Assembly: GCA_946807835.1 (NCBI GenBank)
Contig: OX327694.1
Span: forward strand, 2,492,001-2,556,000
Reading direction: 5' to 3'
Length of the DNA: 64,000 bases
From: Ailanthus altissimus
Taxonomy: Eukaryota; Streptophyta; Magnoliopsida; Sapindales; Simaroubaceae
Shown here: positions 49,524-61,671 of the stretch, in pieces
Layout: every line of letters starts with the position of its first letter
Numbering within the stretch: position 1 is the stretch's first letter
Notes under the pieces: model-generated
Seen by the model: only the letters and a program-made list of their open reading frames with translations
Told to the model about the DNA's origin: nothing
Database searches by the model: none
Made by a program: the position numbers and the translations under genes

Positions 49524-51480
49524 GATATGCCTCTTATGCTTTCAAGCATTTCATGTAAAGGTGGGAGAAGCCTCGCTTATATAATTCGGTATTTAATCCT
49601 GCAAGCTTTTTTTTTATTTTATTAATAGAGATTGTCTTGATCTGAATGTAATCTCTAATCAAACCCATTCAGTTAAGACTCGATTTGATTTATATAACTT
49701 GATCTTCTTCTTGTATACTGGGCTCGAAAATTCATTAGTGTATGTTCGAGGCAACTTAGCTTATTCATTTGAAGCCATTTATGCTATGACATCTGCTCGA
49801 TGGTTCATACTTCTTAGGATTAGCTCTACTTTCACCTAATTAAATTGGTCGATCTAGTTTCTTATTTTAGCTAAGTAAGCGATCATTTTTTCTTTCTTGG
49901 CTTCAAAACTGCCATTCAATTAGTTTATTATCAATAATGAGTTGCTTCTTACCGGTATTTCCTTTGCTGATAGTGTCGAGCCACTCTCAATTAGGCCAAC
50001 AGAGTTTCATTAAACCCAAAGCAAAACAATATAACTAACTTCATCTCCCCCTGGGCTAATAAGAACAATCCATGCTCTACTTCCTTAAAGATTGGATGTC
50101 CCATCTATATAGAGTAACCATGATACTCATTTGTTCGAGATTTGCGGGTCTGGAGCTTGTGGATTTGGTTCTTTAATTTTTGTACAACCATGGGTACATT
50201 CAGCTATAAAATCGGCTAAGGCCTGCTCCTTAATGGTTGTTCAAGGCTTATATTGTACATCAAAGTCACTCAGTTCTACGACCTACTTGACAAACCAATC
50301 AGATAAATTTGGTTTGTGTAAGATTTGCCTTAATAGCTAGTTGGTTAAAATAATTATCGTGTGAACTTTGAAGTAAAGTCGTAGCTTTCTTCCTGATACA
50401 ATCAAGGCTAGAACCAATTTTTTTGATTTGGATACTGGTTCTCAAATCGGTGAAAGTTTTGTTGACGTAGTATACTGGTCGTTGAACCCCTTCATTTTCT
50501 TTGACCAGTGCTAAACTCACTGCCCGGTCTGAAAATCTTAAGTAAAGCATTTGCTCGTCACCTTGGACCAGGACAGTAAGGTGAACAAGTTCAAAAAGGT
50601 AAGCCTTTAGCTGTTGGAAGGTCTGCTCACATTCCGCAATCCACCGATTCTTATCCTTTCTTTTTATTGCTTGGAAGAACTCGAAGCATTTATCTGTGGC
50701 TTAAGAGATGAATTTATTCAGAGCTACAACTCTTCCTATGAGTCGTTGAATCTCTTTAATTATGCTTGGGGACTTTCATTTCTAAAATGGCTTGGACTTT
50801 GTCAGGGTTGGCCTCTATCCCTCTCTTGTTGATTATAAAACCCAAATATTTTCTTGATTTTACCCCGAAAGCACACTTTTTTTGGGTTCAACTTCATTAT
50901 GTTCTTCTTCAATATTTCAAAGACTTCTCTCAAGTCTTGTTCGTGATCTTCAACTCTCATGGACTTGAATATCATGTCATCAACGTACACCTTCATATTT
51001 CTGCTAATCAGGTTTTTGAAGAGTTTGTTCATCAACCTTTGATAAGTAACCCATGCATTTTTTCTAACCCGAACGACATTACTTTGTAATGAAAGATGTT
51101 TTCTCCTGCTCTTGAGGAATCATTAGGATCAGGTTATAGCTAGAGAAAGCGTCAATAAAATTGAACAGCTCATGTCCGGCTATGTCCAGTTAAGTCTACA
51201 CATATTCTCCACTTTCCATTGACCTTTTTCACTATCACCACATTTGCTAGTCACTTAGGATAGTGGACTTCTCTAATAAAGCTTGCTGTCAATAATTTCT
51301 CGACCTCTACTGTTATAGCCTCGTTCTGCTCTTGGTTGAATATTATTCTTTTTTGTAGGATCAAACGGAATGTGGGGTTGATAGCTAACTTATGAGAAGC
51401 AAGGATGAGATCTATTCTGGGCATATCTTCATGAGACCAGGCAAAGATGTGCGAAAACTCCTGAACCAATATGATTAGCC
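49524..51480 (-). pseudogene. Reverse transcriptase and RNase H remnant of the gypsy element
   Basis: On the minus strand, 51251-51469 encodes the region ahead of and into RT (FAWSHEDMPRIDL). It continues through a stop into VIVKKVNGKWRICVDLT (about 51185-51240), and 50802-51035 carries the catalytic-site phrase MKVYVDDMIFKS. 50299-50550 encodes the RT/RNase H connection (SDRAVSLALVKENEGVQRP and YYVNKTFTDL). The 49524-49600 part is the start of integrase beyond the insertion. Many stops and frame changes mean no functional enzyme. Confidence 0.85.
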
Positions 51481-51829
51481 AATCTCTTACCCATTATTCT
51501 ATCTGGGACCCGATTTTAACTGTCTTCTCTGATTTCCCAGTTTTAACCTGTACTGTTTACAGTTCTTCTACTAGTTCTAGTGACCTGATGCCTTTTTCCC
51601 TCAGGTCAATAATGAAAATGCAAAAAGTCTTCTTTACAGATACTGCGTAATAGCTTTTGGCCATCTTTTGATCTCCCGACACTACCCTATACCTTTCCTA
51701 GCCATGAACTTAAGTTTCAATTAATGGATGGACAGCGCCGTATTGGTATTTCCCATAGAGGGTCGCCGAAGGAGAATTTTGTATGGGAGAGGTTAGTAAA
51801 CCACCACAAACTTGGTCATCACCATTTTT

Positions 51830-52048
51830 TTATATGGTTTCTGCCCTATGGTCAAGAGAAGGGCCACTGCCCCAATTGGCACCACACAACTTTCTCTGAA
51901 TCCCTATAGTAGTGTCTGGGTCTTTTCTATATGCAGGTTCTTGATTTTTAGCTTGTCTAGAGTTTTTTTTAAAAATAATGTTGACCGAGCTACCCGGGTC
52001 AATGAATATTTGATTTATTCTCTCGTCAGCTACCAACACTTCTATCAT
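51830..52048 (-). pseudogene. Retroviral-type aspartic protease remnant of the gypsy element
   Basis: The frame reads MIEVLVADERINQIFIDPGSSVNIIFKK. The active-site motif, usually D-T/S/G-G-S-S in this lineage, is D-P-G-S-S here. The frame is short and does not join gag or RT without shifts. Confidence 0.7.
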
Positions 52049-52486
52049 AAATGCATCATCATGGGATAACTAACTCCTTGTGTATTCACATCAATAAACA
52101 TGATCGGTACTTTCTGCTGCAATCTTGGTTTCTTAGCTAGAGGAATGTTGCAGATAACCTATTGCACCACTATTAAGTACTTAGAGTAGTTCTTTCTCTA
52201 CCTATTAGAATCTCTTACTATTGTAGGTCCACCAGATATGATCATTGTGGGATTACGATTCGACTCACTAGGCCTGTTAGCAAGTGGATTATGTTGTCTC
52301 TCGTCTTGAAATTCTTCTATATAACCGTTCCTCATAAGAGCATCCACTTGTTTTTTCAGCTCTAAATACTCTTATATGGCAAGTTCTGTATTTTTATGTA
52401 AATCACACTAGCCATTTGGATCCGTCCATTGTTCTACCTCTTTTCCACCGAAATTTTTATTGAGCAAGCCTTTATTTTTAATGACT

Positions 52487-53595
52487 TCATAAACATCCTC
52501 TAGTCTTATTGTCAAATGGATCCAAGCTACTATTCTTCATTTGGCAAGGTGATTCATAGAATTTCTGGGGCTTTGGGCCGTTTAGGATAATTTTATGGGC
52601 AAGACCTATTCGGCCTATTATGTCTCTAATTGTTGGGTACATTGCATCGATTTGAGCATTTTCCTCTTTGTTGGGGCCAGTATTCATTGCTCGCCCACTG
52701 GTATTTTTGAAGGGGGATGAAGGTTTCTCATTCTTCCCATACCTTTCATTTTTCCTTAGTCTGACTTGTCCCCTAGGGGGATCGACAAGAGATCTCTTTG
52801 CTTCTTCTTCTTTCTCAATAGCAATATACTTTGACGCCTTATTGTATGTTGTTGCATAGTTTGAAATATTACTCTCAGACAAGTAATACCAGAACTTGTT
52901 CTACTTTAGCCTCGACTTGAGAGCTTCTAGGGCAATAGGCTGGTTAAAAGCGCTCAGTAATATCATCTCCTTGTGAAACCTCCGGATAAAATCATTGAGG
53001 TTCTTCACTTGACCCTATTTAACCTGCTTCAACTGCTTCGGGTCCTTAGTTACCTCACAAGAGCTTTAAAAGTATTGGAAAAAATTTTCGGTCAACTCGT
53101 GGTAAGATGAGATGTTGTGTTGCTTCAGACCCTTATACTAAAAGATAGTTGGTCCCTTCAGATTCATGTGAAAGAGCCTGCATATCTGATCCTGTCTCAA
53201 CCTTGTAATTGATAGCATATTGGTTACCTGGTTGACATAATGGTTGGGGTCGATAACTCATAAGTACATTGGGAGGCTTAGAATTCGATACCTACTCGGG
53301 AGCACTATCTCTCTTAGCTCGTCTATCAATGGAGATCTTCTTTCTCTTTCTGCTATTTTTTAGAGGAGGTTGTTCTTTCTTCTCATCTCTTATAAAAATC
53401 TTTTCATCTTCTCCTTCAGATCACGAACCTTATCTTTTAAAGGCAGTTCGGTATTATTGTGTTGGTCGATTGGCTGCTTCTTTCTAATCATCTTATCCGG
53501 CTATTTAATCTGTGATTCCTTTCTCTTAAGAGGTGCTTGATTATGTCTAGTCACCCCGACCAGGTCCTCCAGGGTTTCTGACCTATCATGTTGCT
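52487..53595 (-). pseudogene. gag remnant of the gypsy element, 3' portion
   Basis: 52487-52882 encodes a basic and charged gag segment (KASKYIAIEKEEEAKRS, GRIGLAHKIILNGP). Further upstream the minus strand gives FEQHDRSETLEDLVG immediately next to the solo LTR at 53601. The 5' portion lies on the other side of that insertion, at 56250-56525. Stops are frequent. Confidence 0.7.
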
Positions 53596-53600
53596 CAAAC

Positions 53601-54015
53601 TGTCACTAGCTAGACCCAAAAGATCTGACACACGACATAACTTACACTCATTCAATAATGTGCATTCATAATTAATATTGCATAAAATTTTAAACTTAAA
53701 TTCAACATAAGAATCCTTAGCAAGTTACTAGTAAGTTCAACACAAAGTTCAGCTCATGGTGAAACATAAACCAAATACAACCACACCTAATAAAATAATA
53801 TATAAGTATTTATTTAATAAGGACAAATAAAATATCTTAAACCACATTTTCATAAATGAAATACTCAGCAACCTAGCAACTTAGGGAATTCAATGGACAG
53901 TAGAAGCCTTGCCAAATCCGTTAAGCATATATGTGCATTATTTACCTGAAATCACCATAACTATAATGAGTATAAAACTCAGTAAGCATACTAATTTTTA
54001 TATATCAAAATACAA

Positions 54016-54056
<41 letters not shown>

Positions 54057-56244
54057 ATGCATATGTATGATATGCTGTGATAAATTAAAATCATCATCTT
54101 ATTAAATCACATGTCAGGTAAGCGATTACATGTTCTTTCAAAACATATAATAAGAATATCATCACTCAACTACTACTTAGTAGGACTTTTATATCACATA
54201 TCACATAATGAGCCAAATGTCACTCGTAGGTGACATACCGTATGAGAGAAATAGTATAAGTGATGTTTAAATTACACATATATAATGCTCATGCCCGAAG
54301 GTAAGAGCCAAATCCTCACCCTGATCATTGGCGAGTCATCTCACATGCACCAATACGCCACCACACGAATGTGATGACTCAATCTTACTTTAGGTACCAA
54401 TAGGATCCTCTTTACATACAGAACATATAACATATACAAATCCCGAAAGAAATGCCACACATAAAGGCTCCACAAATCACATAAGATGCATACTAAATCA
54501 ATAGTGAGTTCAAATATTCTTAAATCACACAACGTATCTCATGGACATTTTTCACTTCAAAAGCTTTCTTTGTTAAACACATTTCATTTTGAAAGCTCAT
54601 TTTCATAAACAGATGTATGTCTATGCTCAATGTCAATGCTCACATTCATAAACATATGTCTTTCACATTTCATATCAGATATACTTTTGCATAACATAAA
54701 CATATTTCTAAGCACATTTAAAAAATCATACATAAACAATTATTATGTTTATTGTGATTTCAGTAAGAGTCTAATATACTTACCTCTTAGTACTTTCGGG
54801 TACAAGGCTTAATTCTCCTTAACCTATCAATGGAGATTAATCCTTTCATAAGCCTCATAATTTACACAAAACACTTTAAATAGCTTACAAAATTATACAT
54901 ATAGCATTTATCACATCGAATTGATCTAATTACTTAGTTTCTCAAAACCTATCATTCTTACCACCTACACTTAACAAATAAATTTTGTACATCAAATGAT
55001 GTCCAATTACTCCAAAATCAGATTATATCATTCTTGACTCATATATCTGTCTTATATATGAATAATATATCATAATTCCTACACAATCCATTCCATAAAC
55101 ACCATCAAATTCAAACTATTATCTTGAAAGGGTCAAGATATTTACTGAACAGTATTCAATCTTCTAATTTTATAAAATCATATACTAACTCAAAAATTAT
55201 AAAAATATCACAGAATTACTCTTGACACATATATAAATCCATGATAAATATTTCACTTCAAAATACCTGCCAAAAGTATTTTAAAACTATTTTATTCTAT
55301 AACGTTAAACATCTGTTAATCAAATACAGCAATGAGTTGATACACTTTAGAAAATCATAAAAATTTAACAACATTGATCTAAATTCTCAATTTTGAATAT
55401 ATGATATTAGACATATAAATTTATTATATTCCAGAAATTTGTAATTTTTGAAGATTTTTCAGCATATAAATAATTGTTTGTCATTGTATCATACTGTTAA
55501 CACAGAAAATTTCTAGAATTTTAGGGTCATTTTGGTAAATTCACTAAAAATTCAATTTCTAGAATTTTCAATCGATTCAAAGTCGCAAATGATTCTAGAC
55601 ATGTCTAGTTTTATATTTGCAAAATTCAAAACCATAATCAAAATACAACAATTTATAAAATTCTTGGATCAAGAGACTATCAAGTAGAAATTCTGCAATT
55701 CATCATGATTTATCAAGTTATCTATATAATCATCATCAATTCTCAATATAACTTACAAAATTCACATCAAATCCTCAAATTTTTCATTTTTTCATAAATA
55801 AAAACTTAAAGAAATTAACTTAATTAACACTAAGAGACTAAGAAAGGGTTATAATATACCTCTTAAAGCTTAAATTTTAAATTTCTTCTTCTTTTTCTTC
55901 TTCCTCTTCTCTTTCTCTTCCATTTCTTTCTCTCTTTTCTCACTCTAAAAGAGGTAGCTTGACCAAAATGAGTGAATTAGAGTTACAAATGTATATTTTT
56001 ATACTAAGAGGCTAATTTTTAGTATTTATGAATTAGCTCCCGAAACTTTCAAAGTATTATAATTTGATCGCTAAAATAAATCTAAAGTCTTGCAAATAAA
56101 CCCAATACTAACAGTAGGTCCTTAATCTATACTAACAATACTAATAATAATATATAAATCAAGTACCATCTACATACAAATAAAATATAAATATTATATA
56201 TATATATACTTATTCTTATCAGTTATGGATAAGTGGTTACTACA
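53601..56244 (-). mobile_element. Solo LTR, 2.65-kb family, copy B (splits gag)
   Basis: Read on the minus strand it starts TGTAGTAACCACTTATCC at 56244 and ends GTGACA at 53601, matching copy A (23537-26182) along its whole length. Plus-strand flanks are caaac (53596-53600) and caacc (56245-56249), a 5-bp duplication with one change. The interruption is clean: gag reads ...VQIHERL before it and FEQHDRSETLED after it. A TA microsatellite lies at about 54017-54052. Confidence 0.8.
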
Positions 56245-56249
56245 CAACC

Positions 56250-56525
56250 GCTCATGTATTTGAACCTTTACAACTTGAGATTTTGTTCTACGACTGTTTC
56301 TTGCTTCTTCTCCCATGCTTCCTCTGTTTCTGATCAGCTCAACCATGAGCTGTCCTAATTTTTCTCTCTTTTCTCTTAGTGTTCTTAATTCTTTTTGAAT
56401 TTCTACTAGCAATGAGCTCTCTAGTTGATGTGTGGACTGATTTCTATGGCCTTTATTCTTGTTCAGGTTTAAAGCTCGCTCTCCTATAATCGAATTCTGG
56501 CTGGTGGACGATTGTTATGCCATCT
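56250..56525 (-). pseudogene. gag remnant of the gypsy element, 5' portion
   Basis: The minus strand begins ATG GCA then a stop at about 56522, and continues in frame as SSTSQNSIIGERALNL ... EIQKELRTLREKREKLGQL ... GSMGEEARNSRR, up to the solo LTR edge. The start lies about 75 bp inside the 5' LTR and primer site, as expected for gag. The early stop alone would block translation. Confidence 0.7.
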
Positions 56526-56572
56526 TGATTATGATTAGATGATGAAATTCATTTTAACAAAGTTTTCGTCCT

Positions 56573-56597
56573 AATCCTCCTAGTTGGTGCCAAAAAT
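56573..56597 (-). other. Candidate primer-binding site of the gypsy element
   Basis: On the minus strand the LTR ends ...ggtcaaca and is followed by atttTTGGCACCAACTAGGAGG. TGGCACCAACT placed a few bases past the LTR end has the position and form of a plant gypsy primer site. The priming tRNA is not assigned. Confidence 0.5.
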
Positions 56598-57608
56598 TGT
56601 TGACCGGAATAAATAGTTTTTCTGGGCCAATGAGTTTTGAATTTGTTTAGATGCAAGAATCAGTATATTGGGCTTTATCTCACTGGGCCTGAAAGTTAAA
56701 GGCTGTATCTTTCTTTCCCTGCTTGTGACAATTACCATCTGTAAAATACTAGAAACTATTGTTAAAGGCCTCGCTAGGGTGGGTTTCGGCGAAGACTCTC
56801 TAATGCTTAAGTTAGAAAAAAGTGTTTTGGTGAGGTTTGGGAGAACAATAAGAAAAAGGTCGAAAATATGTTGTATGTAGAAAAGCGTTGAAGTCGTAAT
56901 AAAGAATTTAGTACTAGAAGAATCCTTTCTTTGTTGTGATTTTCTCACCTATTTATAGCATCGGTCTTCATGAAATATTTCTTGTACGTATTTTCGCTAA
57001 TGTTGTGACTGAATTAGGTAAGTCTTCCTAATTTTGAGTAACTCTAATTTTCGCCAATTTCTCTTTCTATAATTCTAATCCCTTTATAATGTTGGTTTCC
57101 TCTTTAAACTTGTTTCGATAAAAATTTTGATTACTTTCTGTTCGGCTCGATAGCAGTCTATATTTACTTCTGCTGTCACAGCGGTTCTGCATCACCTATC
57201 GAGTTGGTCTTCTTATAACATACTTTATCCCTACTAGTCTAAGTCTTGTTTCTATTCTCATGGTAGTATTTGGTTGGAATGTAGAGGCTGTTTGGCATGT
57301 GTTCGACCTGGTTCTTCTACTGAGTCGATTTTCTTTTTATCTTGGTCAAGTGGTCTTCTCTAATCCTAGTTGACTCGGTCGAAAATATGCAAAGTTAATA
57401 TGCAAGTGTCTTGAACTGAACTTGGTTCAGGCAACCGAGCAAGTTCCTCGTTGGAAGTCCATCCTTAGGTTTGGTTTCGTCATCTCTTGGTGGCCCCTAT
57501 TATCTTGGACTTGGATCATCGAGGTTGGCTTTCAAAAGACTTCTTTAAAAGAATAAATTTTTTGGACCTGTAAGGATTGGGCATTGTGGTAATTTTTTAG
57601 AGGGAACA
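56598..57608 (-). repeat. 5' LTR of the gypsy element
   Basis: It is about 1011 bp with intact terminal dinucleotides (tgttgaccgg ... gagggaaca on the plus strand), the direct partner of 40527-41582. The two LTRs have diverged visibly by many substitutions, so the insertion is old. Confidence 0.85.
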
Positions 57609-60560
57609 ATATTAAATTAAAATTTAATTATATCGAGTTTTAATATCATATTTAAAATTACAAGAGATAAATTACAAAAAATTCATATTTTAAATATTAA
57701 AATTTTTAAAAATTTATTATTAAATTAAAAAAAATTTAAGATTGAGAATCACGCTCTTCCTGACCCTTAAGAAGTTCCGCCCTATAAGACATGTATAAAA
57801 TTTAGACTTGCAGTACATACGCTTTAATTCTTTATATAGTTGCTTTAGCTATTGTATAATTAAAAAGAATAATATTATATGTAAAGTGTGTTAATATTAA
57901 AGTAGCCAATAAGCAAAAATTATAAAGTAATTTAAGTTAATTATAAGAGATAATATAAAGTATTATTACGATCATAAGTTAGCTTATATTAAGATAGTTT
58001 ATATAAGAATTTGTATGTATAATATTATTTAATATAGAACAAACCCTATTTTTAATTTAATGATAATATATAACTTTAATATATATTTTAAATCGTATTG
58101 ACATTTGCAACGACATCAAACATATATTAATGGTTTAATTATGTTTTGATTTTTGCATTTAACATGCTAAAATATTCAATTAATTTTATTTTATTTTATT
58201 TTTAAAATTTAAGCATAATATTATTGATTAAATTAGTAATATAATAATATAAAACTTCTTATAAAAAATTTAAAAACTATCAAAATACTTAAAATAAATT
58301 TATTATAACTCGTAAAAATCTATACTCTCTTTAACATATCAACTTTATAATAGCACTATCTAAATAAAGGTAAATCAATTTTATTTACCTTTATATAAGG
58401 TAAATAAAAAAAAAACATATGGGTAGTGAAATATCCACAAAATAAAGTTAAAAGCAACCAAGCTGGCAAGGAAAAAAAAAGCATTAAAAGTAACAATCGC
58501 AGAAAGCGTTGAACAAAGAAAGGTTAAAGACAAGAGAGATCACACTTGATAAGCGATTGATGTGAACCAAATTGCTTATAAATTCTCAATAAAATAATGA
58601 TGCATTCGGTGGGTCCGTACTTCCTTTTTAAGCCAATCACATCACAAAAAAATAATGATACGGGGTCGGCGGCCTGCTAGCCACGTGGGGCAATGTTATC
58701 CGCCATGATGGGGAAAAATCAGAAGTGGGTTCCACTTTGGTGGGCCCTTTCACCGCCCCCGGCCTAATTTATTTATTTTTCTTTTTCCTTGCTTTTTATG
58801 GGTGTCACTGCTCACCCCAAGCGAAGAAGCTGTGTTTGAAATTCGAGGCTGTTTTAACGCTCCCATGCCGTCGACACGCACGGATCTCGAGGTTATAATC
58901 CGGTGCCTGCTACCGTACGAAGTCTTCAGTTGGATCTACAATATTAATACATAATTCTTCTGACGCATTAACATTGTCACCCCCTGAGGTTTACACAAAT
59001 TACACTTTTATGCTGCTTGTATAATTGAGTATATTTTTGTTACAGGGGAGCTAGCTACGAGGCTTCATTTTGCTCCAAAATAATCGATTTGATGACATAT
59101 TCAAGACCCACTACTCTTTTCACACGAAAATTTCAATCCCCAAAAGAAAGTAAAACTGAATGGAAGGTAATAAAAAAAGATTTAAATGCAAAAATAAATT
59201 GCTGTTTATGAATCATAAACTTTATGTCGACCACATTACATTAAATTTACGAGGAAGTTTCTTGGAAGATGTTAGCACCTTATCTTCATAATAGTTTAAA
59301 CACTTATTACTAGTCTCATGTAAGCAAATGCTCTTTACAATGCACAAATCTAATCGGAAAAAAAAAACACCAAATATGTACTTGTCTATTTTATAAACTT
59401 TTTTTAAAAAACAATTTAGTAACAAACTTAAGAAGGGGCCTAGGGAGTAACCCCCAAACCCTAATTTTTTTTAAAAATTTAACAATAAATTTTTATTATT
59501 TAAAATATATATTTTTATAATTTAATTTATTAAAATTTTAATTTCACCCTTATTTAGGTCACATATTTAGTAAAATTGTAAAAAAATTAAAACTAAAATT
59601 AAGTTTTAAAACATAATTCAAAAAGTCAGGAAGCTTCTTTGAAGATGACAATGTGAGAGTTTAAACACTTAATACAAGTCTCATGTAAGCAAAACCCTTT
59701 TATAGTGCAAAACCATAATCGTGAAAAACGCAAGTATGTAATTGTTTAATTCATAAACTTTACGTGGATCAGGTTAAAACCCGAAATGATTCATTGCATA
59801 AACATCAACATGACAGCAACACATTCTCCCTCCACATGATCACCATCACCCTTGATCCAGCTCAGCCGTTGTTGTTGTTGTTAATGGTGATGAAGCAAAG
59901 TGGGTCCTGAGTCAGCAACGTCAACATCTGTCGCGTTGGAATATCCACTGGGGCCGGCAGACTTTGGTCGATGGTTCGCACGATCAGCCGATCAGGCGAA
60001 CGAGAGATCACATGGAGCATGCACGGAAGTTGCCACGTCAGAATTTTATTCGTTTCTTCCAGGTAAGTTAAGCCTATTGGGTTGTGTGGGACCCTCACAG
60101 GTGACGCCGCCGCCACCCCCCCTTCCTCTTTACAGTCAGGACTTGTTCGCTGACTTGGTTGGCTGATATTTGAATGGCATTAGTTTTCGTTGTTTAGCAT
60201 GATAATACAAATAGGAAATATCAAAATCTATGGGAGTCTTTGTTTGCATAAGTGTATGTACAAGCACAACAAGCAAATTAAATCATGTTATATATAGCTA
60301 AATAACAGTGAGATTGAATTGAAGGTGACGCAGTTGAAATTAACAACTAACAACTTTTCTTCAAGAAGGTGAGGTGAATGATTGTAAGGACTGCACAAAG
60401 CACAGGAGCACACATTACAAAAGAAGATGATGGCTAAGCTGAAAAATCGCCACGATTGTTTGGTTTATAAGGGTCACAATACAAACTATTAAGGCAATTA
60501 ATTAAAAATTAGCAAAAGCTCATCAGCTAAAGACTTTGTTTAGTGACATAATTACCAAAC
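57609..60560. other. Intergenic DNA upstream of the Hev b 5-like gene
   Basis: It is AT-rich to about 58600. A GC-richer stretch follows at 58600-58930. Two similar blocks lie at 59210-59410 and 59625-59765, sharing gtctcatgtaagcaaa, cataaactttacg/tatg and an aagcttctt/agtttctt phrase, so this is a local direct duplication. Frames at 59862-60166 are open on both strands without a recognisable domain. No gene is supported. Confidence 0.45.
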
Positions 60561-60693
60561 ATGCTTATGCCCTTGAAGTCAGTGAGGGTGAGGTGTCACA
60601 TCCCAAGATTCTTCGATCAAGTGCCCCACTCGGACGGCCACCCCCCCACCCCTTCCCCTCTTCTCTTTCTTCAAGTCGAACCCTTTACACTTC

Positions 60694-60700
60694 TATATAA
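60694..60700 (+). promoter_or_regulatory. TATA box of the Hev b 5-like gene
   Basis: The sequence tatataa lies in acttctatataagccactc, 112 bp before the ATG. It is preceded by a CT-rich tract at 60650-60675 and followed by a CT-rich leader (60710-60760). The transcription start is expected near 60725. Confidence 0.75.
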
Positions 60701-60811
60701 GCCACTCTCATCACTCTTCTCTTCATCTCAAACTCAAGCATTCTTCTCTTCCTTTGCTCTATCATCAGTTTTCGCTTTAGTTTATTATATTTTAATTACC
60801 TTTGGATTGAA

Positions 60812-61671
60812 ATGGCCACTGCTGAGGTAACTCAATTGCTAGCTATACATATAAAGTTCTTAACTTACAGATATATATTATATGTTTATGTAAATCATCT
60901 ATATATTTTCATCTAATTATTTATATATGCATATATAGTCCTAGTTAATGAACATGACATCAAAAATTTTCCATGTAAAATATTGGTCTTGAATTTCATT
61001 GGTTGAAACTGATTTTTCTCTGTGTTTTTTCAATCATGGGTTTTTATATTTTAGAAGCTGAATTATTTGTGATCTCAGTTGCCTGGCGCCAAAAAATATT
61101 CCGGATTTATTTAGATCGTTTTGACACTTGATCAGGCAGTTCACTGTCTATCTGTTTAGAACACAGTACATAGATAATTTTTTATTTACTATATGTTCTA
61201 TTGCAGGTTGTATCCGCACAGACTGCCCTTCCAGTTGAGGAGAAAGCTGAGGAGACAATCAAGGTTGAAGAAACCAAAACAGAAGAGGTAGTCGCTGAAC
61301 CACCTGCACCCGAACCAGTTGCTGAAGAGCCCGCGGCAAAGGAAGCAGAAGCTGTTGCAATATCTGAAGAACCTGAAACCCCAGCTGAGGTTGAGAAAAA
61401 GGAGGTAGTTGAAGACGCTAAAGTAGTGCCTGAAGAGCCAGCCGCTGTAAAGACTGTAGAGAAAACCGAAGAGGAAACCCCCAAGGAGACACCAAAGCCA
61501 GCTGAGGAAGCGAAAGAAGAAACTACAGACTCTGTTGAGGCACCAGCACCAGAACCAGCCGCAAAAGCAGAAGTAGTTGAAGCTCCAAAGGAAGAAGTGA
61601 AGGAAGAAGAGAAGCCTGTTGAAGCCGAGGAGAAGACTGTAACAGAAGCCCCAGCTGAGAAGACAGAGTAA
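60812..61671 (+). CDS. Acidic Hev b 5 / pKIWI501-like protein, 2 exons
   Basis: The exons are 60812-60826 (15 nt, MATAE) and 61207-61671, joined at gag|gtaact ... ttgcag|gttg, giving 159 residues. The protein is almost entirely Glu, Ala, Val, Pro, Lys and Thr, with repeated EE-PAPEPVAEEPA and VEKTEEETPKE patterns. It has no globular domain, Cys, signal peptide or membrane segment. It resembles the latex allergen Hev b 5 and the kiwifruit protein pKIWI501 in its MA.AEV.SA.TALP start, composition and AEKTE-type end. Its biochemical role is unknown, and it is predicted to be disordered and cytosolic. The single long intron after five codons and the strong TATA box suggest a highly expressed gene. 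The antisense frames over this exon are shadows of its low-complexity coding sequence. Confidence 0.9.

Larger units (their letters stand above)
40527..57608 (-). mobile_element. Large decayed Ty3/gypsy retrotransposon, Tat-type, with nested insertions
   Basis: Direct-repeat LTRs at 40527-41582 and 56598-57608 bracket gag, protease, reverse transcriptase, RNase H and integrase remnants in that order on the minus strand, so the right LTR is the 5' one. Just inside it the minus strand reads ttTTGGCACCAACTAGG, a plausible primer-binding site three to four bases past the LTR end. Between pol and the 3' LTR lie a tandem array and an antisense spliced gene, features known from Tat-lineage elements. 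Two later insertions (47486-49523 and 53601-56244) lengthen it. All reading frames are broken, and I could not confirm a target duplication. Confidence 0.85.

Noticed and set aside
40500..57640. Target-site duplication of the gypsy element (shared atattaaattaaaa near both outer ends)
   Set aside because: The phrase lies at the right LTR edge but about 20 bp outside the left one, and is A/T-rich, so it could be chance. Not claimed as a duplication.
59862..60166. Overlapping open frames on both strands upstream of the Hev b 5-like gene
   Set aside because: No recognisable domain, no splice or promoter support, and a proline run from a C-tract. Treated as intergenic.
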